A stretch of 64,000 nucleotides of DNA from Pseudomonas sp. S04. Its GTDB lineage: Bacteria > Pseudomonadota > Gammaproteobacteria > Pseudomonadales > Pseudomonadaceae. The notes beneath the pieces were generated by a model. That model searched no databases. It was given only the letters and a program-made list of their open reading frames with translations, and was not told the origin of the DNA. Each line of letters opens with the position of its first letter. The stretch's first letter is position 1. The stretch spans positions 1,899,001-1,963,000 of the forward strand of contig NZ_CP019427.1 of assembly GCF_009834545.1 (NCBI RefSeq), read 5' to 3'. The position numbers and the translations under genes were made by a program. Below are positions 57,543 through 64,000 of this stretch, piece by piece.

Positions 57543-59150
57543 TCACATCCGGAACACGCCAAAGCGGGTCGGTTCGACCGCTGCGTTCAGCGAAGCGGAC
57601 AACGCCAGCGCCAGCACGTCACGGGTTTGCGCCGGGTCAATGACCCCGTCGTCCCACAAACGCGCACTGGAGTAGTAGGGGTGGCCCTGTTCTTCGTACT
57701 GATCGAGGATCGGCTGCTTGATCTCGGCTTCCTGGGCTGCGCTGAAGTCCTGGCCGCTGCGTTCGGCCTGCTCGCGCTTGACCTGCACCAGCACGCCTGC
57801 GGCCTGCTCGGCCCCCATCACGCCGATGCGCGCGTTGGGCCACATCCACAGGAACCGTGGATCGTAGGCGCGCCCGCACATGCCGTAGTTACCGGCGCCG
57901 AAACTGCCGCCAATGATCACCGTGAACTTCGGCACCTTGGCACAGGCCACCGCCGTCACCAGTTTGGCGCCGTGCTTGGCGATGCCGCCGGCTTCGTACT
58001 TCTGGCCGACCATGAAACCGGTGATGTTTTGCAGGAACAGCAGGGGAATCCCGCGCTGGCAGGCCAGTTCGATGAAGTGCGCGCCTTTCTGCGCGGCTTC
58101 GGCGAAGAGGATGCCGTTGTTGGCGAGGATTGCGATCGGGTAACCGTGCAGATGGGCAAAACCGCAGACCAGGGTGGTGCCGAACAGCGCCTTGAACTCA
58201 TCGAATACCGAGCCGTCGACCAGGCGCGCGATCACTTCACGCACATCAAACGGTTGCTTGGCGTCAGCCGGAACCACGCCGTACAGCTCGTCGCTGGCAA
58301 ACAGCGGGGCAATCGGCGTGCGCTGCTGCAGCTCGCCCAGCTTGCGCCAGTTGAGGTTGGCGACGCTGCGCCGGGCCAGGGCCAGGGCGTGTTCGTCGCT
58401 GTCGGCGTAGTGGTCGGCAACCCCGGAAATCTTGCAGTGCACATCGGCCCCGCCGAGGTCTTCGGCACTCACCACTTCACCGGTCGCGGCTTTCACCAGC
58501 GGTGGCCCGGCGAGGAAAATCGTCGCCTGCTCACGCACCATGATGGCTTCGTCGGCCATGGCCGGCACATAAGCCCCACCGGCGGTGCAGGAACCCATGA
58601 CCACGGCGATCTGGGGAATGCCCATGGCGCTCATGTTGGCCTGGTTGAAGAAGATCCGGCCGAAGTGCTCACGGTCCGGGAACACCTCATCCTGGCGTGG
58701 CAGGTTGGCTCCGCCGGAGTCCACCAGGTAGATGCACGGCAGGCGATTCTGCTGGGCAATGGTCTGGGCCCGCAGGTGTTTTTTCACCGTCAGTGGGTAG
58801 TAGGAGCCGCCTTTGACCGTGGCATCGTTGGCAACGATCATGCATTCAACGCCTTCGACCCGGCCGATACCGGCAATCACACCCGCTGCCGGCACGTCTT
58901 CGCCATACACCTGGTACGCCGCCAACTGGCTGATTTCCAGGAAGGGTGAGCCGGGGTCGAGCAAGCGGTTGATCCGCTCGCGGGGCAGCAGTTTACCCCG
59001 TGAGGTATGCCGCTCCTGGGCCTTGGCGCCGCCGCCTTGCTGGACCTGGGCGAGCAGGGTGTGCAGCGCGTCGACCTGGGCAAGCATCGCCGCGCTGTTA
59101 CTGGCGAACTCCGCCGAGCGGGGGTTGAGCTGGGTGTGCAGGATGGCCAT
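57543..59150 (-). CDS. liuB: Methylcrotonyl-CoA carboxylase, beta subunit
   Basis: A 535-residue carboxyltransferase subunit. Motifs include [59 protein letters not shown] and [33 protein letters not shown] (typical of MCC beta). It transfers CO2 from biotin on LiuD to 3-methylcrotonyl-CoA. It starts 11 bases after liuA. Confidence 0.96.
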   Translation of the reverse strand: MAILHTQLNPRSAEFASNSAAMLAQVDALHTLLAQVQQGGGAKAQERHTSRGKLLPRERINRLLDPGSPFLEISQLAAYQVYGEDVPAAGVIAGIGRVEGVECMIVANDATVKGGSYYPLTVKKHLRAQTIAQQNRLPCIYLVDSGGANLPRQDEVFPDREHFGRIFFNQANMSAMGIPQIAVVMGSCTAGGAYVPAMADEAIMVREQATIFLAGPPLVKAATGEVVSAEDLGGADVHCKISGVADHYADSDEHALALARRSVANLNWRKLGELQQRTPIAPLFASDELYGVVPADAKQPFDVREVIARLVDGSVFDEFKALFGTTLVCGFAHLHGYPIAILANNGILFAEAAQKGAHFIELACQRGIPLLFLQNITGFMVGQKYEAGGIAKHGAKLVTAVACAKVPKFTVIIGGSFGAGNYGMCGRAYDPRFLWMWPNARIGVMGAEQAAGVLVQVKREQAERSGQDFSAAQEAEIKQPILDQYEEQGHPYYSSARLWDDGVIDPAQTRDVLALALSASLNAAVEPTRFGVFRM

Positions 59151-59161
59151 GGACAGCTCCG

Positions 59162-60325
59162 TTAGCGGGTTTCGTTAAACAGTTCGCGACCGATCAGCAT
59201 GCGACGGATCTCACTGGTGCCGGCACCGATTTCGTACAGCTTCGCGTCGCGCAGCAGGCGGCCGGCCGGGAATTCGTTGATGTAACCGTTGCCCCCCAGG
59301 ATCTGGATCGCGTCGAGGGCCATCTGGGTAGCACGTTCGGCGCTGTAGAGGATTACCCCGGCGGCGTCCTTGCGGGTGGTTTCGCCACGCTCGCAGGCCT
59401 GGGCCACCGCATACAGGTAGGCGCGGCTGGCGTTGAGCTGGGTGTACATGTCGGCGACCTTGCCCTGGATCAGCTGGAATTCGCCGATGCTCTGGCCGAA
59501 CTGCTTGCGGTCGTGGATGTAGGGCACGATCAGGTCCATGCAGGCTTGCATGATCCCGGTCGGGCCGCCGGACAGGACCACGCGCTCATAGTCCAGGCCG
59601 CTCATCAGGACTTTGACGCCACCGTTGAGCACGCCGAGGATGTTCTCCTGCGGGACTTCGACGTCGTCAAAGAACAGCTCGCAGGTGTTGGAGCCACGCA
59701 TGCCCAGCTTGTCGAATTTGTTGCTGCGGCTGAAGCCTTTCCAGTCACGCTCGACGATGAACGCGGTGATCCCGTGTGGACCCTTTTCCAGGTCGGTCTT
59801 GGCGTAGATCACATAGGTATTGGCGTCCGGACCGTTGGTGATCCAGGTCTTGCTGCCGTTGAGCACATAGTGGTCGCCGCGTTTATCGGCACGCAGCTTC
59901 ATCGATACCACGTCGGAACCGGCATTCGGCTCGCTCATGGCCAGCGCGCCGATGTGTTCGCCGCTGATCAGCTTGGGCAGGTACTTGGTTTTCTGCTCGT
60001 GGTTGCCGTTACGGTTGATCTGGTTGACGCACAGGTTGGAGTGGGCGCCGTAGGACAGGGCGACCGACGCCGAACCGCGGCTGATTTCTTCCATCGCGAC
60101 CACGTGGGCCAGGTAACCCAGGCCGGCACCGCCGTACTCTTCCGCGACCGTGATGCCCAGCAGCCCCATGTCGCCGAACTTGCGCCACAGGTCCGCGGGG
60201 AACAGGTTGTCGATGTCGATCTGGGCGGCGCGGGGCGCGATCTCTTTGCTGACGAATGCGCGGACCTGATCACGCAGCATGTCGATAGTTTCGCCGAGGG
60301 CAAAGTTCAGAGACGGATAGCTCAT
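59162..60325 (-). CDS. liuA: Isovaleryl-CoA dehydrogenase
   Basis: A 387-residue acyl-CoA dehydrogenase oxidising isovaleryl-CoA to 3-methylcrotonyl-CoA. Signature stretches: [47 protein letters not shown], and [33 protein letters not shown]. First gene of the operon, behind two LiuR-type palindromes. Confidence 0.96.
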   Translation of the reverse strand: MSYPSLNFALGETIDMLRDQVRAFVSKEIAPRAAQIDIDNLFPADLWRKFGDMGLLGITVAEEYGGAGLGYLAHVVAMEEISRGSASVALSYGAHSNLCVNQINRNGNHEQKTKYLPKLISGEHIGALAMSEPNAGSDVVSMKLRADKRGDHYVLNGSKTWITNGPDANTYVIYAKTDLEKGPHGITAFIVERDWKGFSRSNKFDKLGMRGSNTCELFFDDVEVPQENILGVLNGGVKVLMSGLDYERVVLSGGPTGIMQACMDLIVPYIHDRKQFGQSIGEFQLIQGKVADMYTQLNASRAYLYAVAQACERGETTRKDAAGVILYSAERATQMALDAIQILGGNGYINEFPAGRLLRDAKLYEIGAGTSEIRRMLIGRELFNETR

Positions 60326-60394
60326 GGGGCACCTTTAAACTTGTTTTTATCAATGGAGAATCGGCCTGCGATGCGCGCCGAGTCGACTGTCACC

Positions 60395-60410
60395 TTTACG
60401 TTAACGTAAA
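60395..60410. promoter_or_regulatory. LiuR-type operator 1
   Basis: Perfect 16-bp palindrome TTTACGTTAACGTAAA, 70 bases before the liuA ATG. TTTACGTNNACGTAAA-like sites are the operators of the MerR-family regulator LiuR. Confidence 0.82.
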
Positions 60411-60437
60411 CCTGAGACGAATGGCTGTCAATCGCCC

Positions 60438-60453
60438 TTTACGTTAACGTCAA
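60438..60453. promoter_or_regulatory. LiuR-type operator 2
   Basis: TTTACGTTAACGTCAA, one mismatch from the first site, 43 bases further from liuA (about four helical turns), closer to the divergent acyl-CoA synthetase gene, which it may control. Confidence 0.75.
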
Positions 60454-60465
60454 CTTGAGCGACTC

Positions 60466-60553
60466 TGTAGGAGCTGAGCTTGCTCGCGATGAACGATAAT
60501 GTGCACTTTCAGCCTAACTGCGGCAGGCCTATCGCGGGCAAGCCTCGCTCCTA
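60466..60553. repeat. Inverted pair of REP-like sequences
   Basis: TGTAGGAGCTGAGCTTGCTCGCGAT (60466-60490) and ATCGCGGGCAAGCCTCGCTCCTA (60531-60553) are diverged REPs in inverse orientation between the operators and the synthetase gene. Confidence 0.75.
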
Positions 60554-60576
60554 AAATAAAGACAATAGGGGTCGTC

Positions 60577-62274
60577 ATGGATCAACACAGTGCTCACCCA
60601 CAGCACAGCTACACCCGTGGCTCACAGGACAAAGCCTTGCTGGCGATGACCATTGGCCAGGCATTCGACAACACGGTCGCCCGCTACCCGCAGGGCGAAG
60701 CGTTGGTGGTCCGCCACCAGCAGTTGCGCTACAGCTGGACGCAACTGGCCGAGGCGGTGGAGCTGCACGCCAGGGCGCTGCTGGCGCTAGGCCTGCAGGC
60801 CGGGGACCGCCTCGGTGTCTGGGCGCCCAATTGTGCCCAGTGGTGCATCAGCCAGTTCGCCAGCGCGAAGATCGGGGTGATCCTGGTCAACATCAACCCG
60901 GCCTATCGCAGCTCGGAGCTGGAGTACGTGCTCAAGCAGTCCGGTTGCCAGTGGCTGGTATGTGCCGGCTCCTTCAAGACCTCCGATTACCACGCCATGC
61001 TGCAAGGCCTGGCGCCGGAGCTGGCGCAACACCCGGTCGGCCAATTGCAGTGCGAGCGCTTGCCGCAACTGCGCGGCGTCATCAGCCTCGACCCGCAGCC
61101 ACCCGCAGGCTTCCTGCCCTGGTCGCAACTGACGGAGCTGGGGGCTGGGGTGCCGCCCGAACAGCTCAAGGCGCGGCAGAACAGCCTGCATTTCGACCAG
61201 GCCGTGAACATTCAGTACACCTCCGGCACCACCGGTTTCCCCAAGGGCGCCACCCTCAGTCACTACAACATCCTCAACAATGGCTACATGGTCGGCGAAA
61301 GCCTCGGGCTGACGGCAGACGATCGCCTGGTGATCCCGGTGCCGCTGTATCACTGCTTCGGCATGGTGATGGGCAATCTGGGGTGCATCACCCATGGCAC
61401 CACCATGATCTACCCCAACGACGCTTTCGACCCCTTGCTGACCCTGGAAACCGTAGCCCAGGAACAGGCCACTGGCTTGTATGGCGTGCCGACCATGTTC
61501 ATCGCCATGCTCGATCACCCGCGGCGCAAGGAATTTGACCTGTCGTCCCTGCGCACCGGCATCATGGCCGGGGCGACCTGCCCGATCGAAGTGATGCGCC
61601 GGGTCATCAGTGAAATGCACATGAACGAAGTGCAGATTGCCTACGGCATGACGGAAACCAGTCCGGTGTCGTTGCAGACCGGTCCTGCGGACAATCTGGA
61701 GCTGCGGGTGACCACCGTCGGCCGCACCCAGCCGCAATTGGAAAGCAAGATCATTGATGAGGCCGGCAACCTCGTGCCCCGCGGCACCATTGGTGAACTG
61801 TGCACCCGCGGCTACAGCGTGATGCTCGGCTACTGGAACAACCCCGAAGGCACCGCTGAAGCCATCGACCAGGCGGGCTGGATGCACACCGGCGACCTGG
61901 CGACCATGAACGAAGAGGGCTATGTGTGCATTGCCGGGCGTAACAAGGACATGATCATTCGTGGCGGTGAGAATATTTACCCGCGCGAGCTGGAAGAGTT
62001 CTTCTTCACCCACCCGGCGGTGGCGGACGTGCAGGTAATTGGCATTCCGTGCGAGAAGTATGGCGAGGAGATTGTCGCCTGGATCAAGTTCCACCCTGGC
62101 CACAGCGCCAACGAGCTTGAACTGCAAACCTGGTGCAAGGAGCGCATTGCCCACTTCAAGACGCCACGTCACTTCAAGTTCGTCGAGGAGTTCCCGATGA
62201 CCGTGACCGGCAAGATCCAGAAGTTCAAGATGCGCGAGATCTCTATCGAGGAGCAGCGCAAGACCAAGGGCTGA
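60577..62274 (+). CDS. Acyl-CoA synthetase, AMP-binding family
   Basis: A 565-residue AMP-forming acyl-CoA ligase. P-loop [14 protein letters not shown]5-like [11 protein letters not shown]8 GYSVMLGYW...[34 protein letters not shown], and the C-terminal catalytic Lys in [11 protein letters not shown]. Its place divergent from liuABCD, sharing a region with two LiuR-type sites, suggests a branched short-chain acid (for example isovalerate) as substrate, though medium-chain fatty acids are possible. AGGGGT precedes the ATG. Confidence 0.88.
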   Translation: MDQHSAHPQHSYTRGSQDKALLAMTIGQAFDNTVARYPQGEALVVRHQQLRYSWTQLAEAVELHARALLALGLQAGDRLGVWAPNCAQWCISQFASAKIGVILVNINPAYRSSELEYVLKQSGCQWLVCAGSFKTSDYHAMLQGLAPELAQHPVGQLQCERLPQLRGVISLDPQPPAGFLPWSQLTELGAGVPPEQLKARQNSLHFDQAVNIQYTSGTTGFPKGATLSHYNILNNGYMVGESLGLTADDRLVIPVPLYHCFGMVMGNLGCITHGTTMIYPNDAFDPLLTLETVAQEQATGLYGVPTMFIAMLDHPRRKEFDLSSLRTGIMAGATCPIEVMRRVISEMHMNEVQIAYGMTETSPVSLQTGPADNLELRVTTVGRTQPQLESKIIDEAGNLVPRGTIGELCTRGYSVMLGYWNNPEGTAEAIDQAGWMHTGDLATMNEEGYVCIAGRNKDMIIRGGENIYPRELEEFFFTHPAVADVQVIGIPCEKYGEEIVAWIKFHPGHSANELELQTWCKERIAHFKTPRHFKFVEEFPMTVTGKIQKFKMREISIEEQRKTKG

Positions 62275-62290
62275 CGGTGGGGGGCGGGGC

Positions 62291-62342
62291 GCAAGCGGGC
62301 GCCGCAAGCGGGCACCGCAAGCAGGCGCCGCAAGCGGGCGCC
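62291..62342. repeat. 13-bp tandem repeat, four copies
   Basis: Four head-to-tail copies of GCAAGCGGGCGCC with one change each in copies 2 and 3, just after the synthetase stop codon. The same unit is present in inverse orientation at 5002-5027. Confidence 0.85.
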
Positions 62343-62350
62343 CAAAGCCA

Positions 62351-62440
62351 CTGTAGGAGCGAGCTTGCTCGCGAAGGCGATCGTACATCCAGCATGGGTG
62401 TTGAATGCATCGACGCTATCGCGAGCAGGCTCGCTCACAC
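62351..62440. repeat. Pair of REP elements
   Basis: CTGTAGGAGCGAGCTTGCTC (62351-62370) continuing GCGAAG, and ATCGCGAGCAGGCTCGCTCAC (62418-62438), separated by about 40 bases. Confidence 0.8.
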
Positions 62441-62474
62441 GGTGGGCGATGGGCGCACCCAAACCCCAGACAGC

Positions 62475-62852
62475 ACAAAGGGGAGCCGAAGCTCCCCTTT
62501 AATTTGTCGTTGCGTGCTCTTTTTTTATTATTAAGGGGCGGTTTATTGTTGTTTTTGGCAACCGTGGCCCTTTACCGCTGTTTTGTGCGACCCCCATGCG
62601 GGGTCAAGAGCAAACGTATTTTTTTGAGCGCTGATCTGCTTTCTCGCCAAGCGATCCAACCAGTTCGGGAGCTACCTGAAGGTAGTTTTATTGTTCTCTG
62701 CCCGGTTGCGGGTCACTGCAAGCAGCACCCTGAAAAGCACACCTTCTCCAAAAAAATCTGTTAGCTGCGTCTCTGCCGTGTTGTTTTTGTTATGTCAGAG
62801 TCGTTACGTCTTATTTTTATTAGGTTTGCCGCTTTTTTTGTTCTTGTTATGC
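62475..62852 (-). ncRNA. crcY: Small RNA CrcY (Hfq/Crc-sequestering, CrcZ family)
   Basis: About 378 bases, expected to start GCATAACAAGAAC and to end with AAAGGGGAGC-TTCG-GCTCCCCTTT. It carries at least six A-rich CA motifs of the AANAANAA type (AACAAGAACAA, AATAAAAATAAG, AACAAAAACAAC, AACAATAAAA, AAAAACAACAATAA, AATAATAAAAAAA) that bind Hfq with Crc, relieving catabolite repression. A sigma-54 promoter and a CbrB-like dyad lie upstream. Position beside HMG-CoA lyase is as I recall for crcY in P. putida, so CrcY is preferred over CrcZ (which follows cbrB). Confidence 0.88.
62477..62500 (-). terminator. crcY terminator
   Basis: AAAGGGGAGC TTCG GCTCCCCTTT on the minus strand, perfect 10-bp stem with TTCG loop. 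Confidence 0.85.
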
Positions 62853-62862
62853 CATAGAGATA

Positions 62863-62877
62863 GCAGAACCCGTGCCA
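62863..62877 (-). promoter_or_regulatory. Sigma-54 promoter of crcY
   Basis: Minus-strand TGGCAC-GGGTT-CTGC: the -24 element TGGCAC is perfect and the -12 element has the invariant GC with consensus spacing (TGGCAC-N5-TTGC). A start near 62852 follows. Confidence 0.87.
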
Positions 62878-62957
62878 ACTTTTAAAATTCCTTTAAAATC
62901 AAAGATTTAGTATTTTGTCGAAAAAAACCTGGCTCAAAAACCCTGCAGGTTGTTTCC

Positions 62958-62989
62958 GTGTTACTCGTTTTGTTGCGGGGCGGTAACAC
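62958..62989. promoter_or_regulatory. CbrB-type upstream activator site
   Basis: GTGTTAC (62958-62964) and GTAACAC (62983-62989) are perfect inverse repeats 18 bases apart, about 110-135 bases upstream of the predicted crcY start. TGTTAC/GTAACA are the half-sites described for the NtrC-type activator CbrB. Confidence 0.78.
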
Positions 62990-63001
62990 CCCGCGACACA
63001 T

Positions 63002-63901
63002 TTACTGGGCGCTGCGGGCCTTGGCCACGCGCGAACCCGTTACTCGCCCCAGGACGTCGCAGATCTGCTGGCCGGCCACCAGCAACTGCTGCATATCCAC
63101 CCCCGTCTCGATCCCCAGGCCGTTGAGCAGGTACAGCACGTCTTCGGTGGCCACGTTACCGCTGGCGCCCTTGGCGTACGGGCAACCGCCCAGGCCGGCG
63201 ATGGAGCTGTCGAACACCGCGATGCCTTCCAGCAGGCTGGCATAGACGTTGGCCATGGCCTGGCCGTAGGTGTCATGGAAGTGGCCGGCCAGCTTGTCCC
63301 GTGGCACCTGCGCGCCCACTACCTCGAACATCCGGCGGGTAGCGCCGGCGGTACCGGTGCCGATGGTGTCACCCAGGGACACCTCATAGCAGCCCATGGC
63401 ATACAGCTCGCGGGCGACCAGGGCCACCTGCTCCGGGGCCACGTCACCTTCGTACGGACAGCCCAGCACACAGGACACGTAACCGCGCACGCTGACGCCG
63501 TGTTGGCGGGCGGCGTCCATGATCGGCACAAATCGCTCCAGGCTTTCGCTGATCGAGCAATTGATGTTGCGTTGCGAGAAGGCTTCGGAGGCGGCGGCGA
63601 ACACCGCGACTTCCTTGACCCCGGCGGCCATGGCGTCTTCGAACCCCCGCAGGTTGGGCGCCAGCGCGCCGTAGGTGACCCCGGGCTTGCGCTGGATTTG
63701 CGCGAACACCTCGGCGGAGCCGGCCATCTGCGGGACCCACTTGGGCGAAACGAAGCTGCCGACTTCGATGTAATCGAGGCCTGCGGCCGTCAACGCGTCG
63801 ACCAGCCGCACCTTGTCGGCGACGCTGATCGGCTGGGCTTCGTTTTGCAGGCCATCGCGCGGGCCGACTTCGATCAGGCGTACATGGGAGGGGAGGGACA
63901 T
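63002..63901 (-). CDS. liuE: Hydroxymethylglutaryl-CoA lyase
   Basis: A 299-residue TIM-barrel lyase (also called mvaB) cleaving HMG-CoA to acetyl-CoA and acetoacetate, the last step of leucine degradation. Motifs: RLIEVGPRDGLQNEAQ, the metal-binding HFHDTYGQAMANVYASL, and the active-site loop GLGGCPYAKGASGNVATEDVLY. AGGTGAAC precedes the ATG. It is apart from liuABCD and directly follows, on the same strand, the gene ending at 63919. Confidence 0.96.
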   Translation of the reverse strand: MSLPSHVRLIEVGPRDGLQNEAQPISVADKVRLVDALTAAGLDYIEVGSFVSPKWVPQMAGSAEVFAQIQRKPGVTYGALAPNLRGFEDAMAAGVKEVAVFAAASEAFSQRNINCSISESLERFVPIMDAARQHGVSVRGYVSCVLGCPYEGDVAPEQVALVARELYAMGCYEVSLGDTIGTGTAGATRRMFEVVGAQVPRDKLAGHFHDTYGQAMANVYASLLEGIAVFDSSIAGLGGCPYAKGASGNVATEDVLYLLNGLGIETGVDMQQLLVAGQQICDVLGRVTGSRVAKARSAQ

Positions 63902-63918
63902 ATCAGGTTCACCTGTGG

Positions 63919-64000
63919 TTAGGAGTGTGAAGGCGCGGCCTGCTGGCTCTTGAGGGTCTGTTCCAGCGCCTGGACGCAGCGCTCTTCGGCGGTGTCGAGT
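63919..64000 (-). CDS. 3' end of a gene upstream of HMG-CoA lyase, possibly liuR
   Basis: The minus strand reads an open frame ending LDTAEERCVQALEQTLKSQ, then QAAPSHS and TAA, 17 bases before the lyase ATG. The terminal helix with ERCxxALE pattern resembles the dimerisation end of MerR-family regulators, so LiuR, the repressor of the liu genes, is a reasonable guess. Only 26 residues are visible; the rest is outside the window. Confidence 0.5.
   Translation of the reverse strand, partial: LDTAEERCVQALEQTLKSQQAAPSHS

Overview
The window is chromosomal DNA of a Pseudomonas, most likely of the P. fluorescens species group. The evidence is the order tRNA cluster, tig, clpP, clpX, lon, hupB, ppiD; the Pseudomonas-type small RNAs PrrF and CrcY; GCGAGCAAGCTCGCTCC-type REP elements between genes; and high G+C codon use throughout. 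There is no prophage, insertion sequence, CRISPR array or plasmid gene. About 58 protein genes, four tRNAs, one tRNA-like remnant and two recognisable small RNAs are annotated.

Layout. 1-9.8 kb: 3' part of a sensor kinase gene, a dCACHE chemoreceptor, an antiporter-family permease, trhP (tRNA hydroxylation), an AI-2E family exporter, small unknown genes (one behind a possible Pho box), and a shikimate-dehydrogenase-like gene. 9.8-19.2 kb: yceH-like, DUF1993, sstT, an MFS pump, an NhaR-like regulator, a lipoprotein/TerC pair, a C39-like lipoprotein without catalytic residues, pbpG, folD. 19.2-28.9 kb: tRNA-Arg, tRNA-His, tRNA-Leu, tRNA-His, then protein quality control (tig, clpP, clpX, lon with a sigma-32-like promoter, hupB, a tRNA-Asp-like remnant, ppiD). 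28.9-38.6 kb: MFS/LysR pair, a DUF2242 lipoprotein, a two-ORF micro-operon behind an Anr-type box, an AraC regulator, a nitrilase-fold protein without its catalytic Cys, fadH, a PLP enzyme, cytochrome b561. 38.8-44.4 kb: 2-aminoethylphosphonate catabolism (phnW, phnX), two LysR regulators and an OPA-type transporter.

44.4-54.6 kb is the most accessory-looking part: an orphan VgrG with an unrecognised C-terminal domain, a YebC-family gene, a leucine-rich-repeat/protein-kinase fusion, an ECF sigma/anti-sigma pair divergent from a catalase-like peroxidase/cytochrome b561 operon with matching ECF promoters on both sides, an M14 carboxypeptidase, the Fur-boxed sRNA PrrF, and an S24-type repressor with Ala in place of the catalytic Ser. 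54.6-64 kb: leucine/isovalerate catabolism (liuA-B-C-D behind two palindromic operators), a divergent acyl-CoA synthetase, the CbrB/sigma-54-type sRNA gene crcY, HMG-CoA lyase, and the 3' end of a gene that may be liuR.

The window links carbon-source control (CrcY beside leucine catabolism), iron sparing (PrrF), envelope oxidative defence (ECF/catalase/b561) and proteostasis. The least explained items are the ECF regulon with an 11-C tract in its first target gene, the VgrG C-terminal domain, the Anr-boxed micro-operon, the tRNA-Asp-like element, and three proteins that keep a catalytic fold but have lost catalytic residues.
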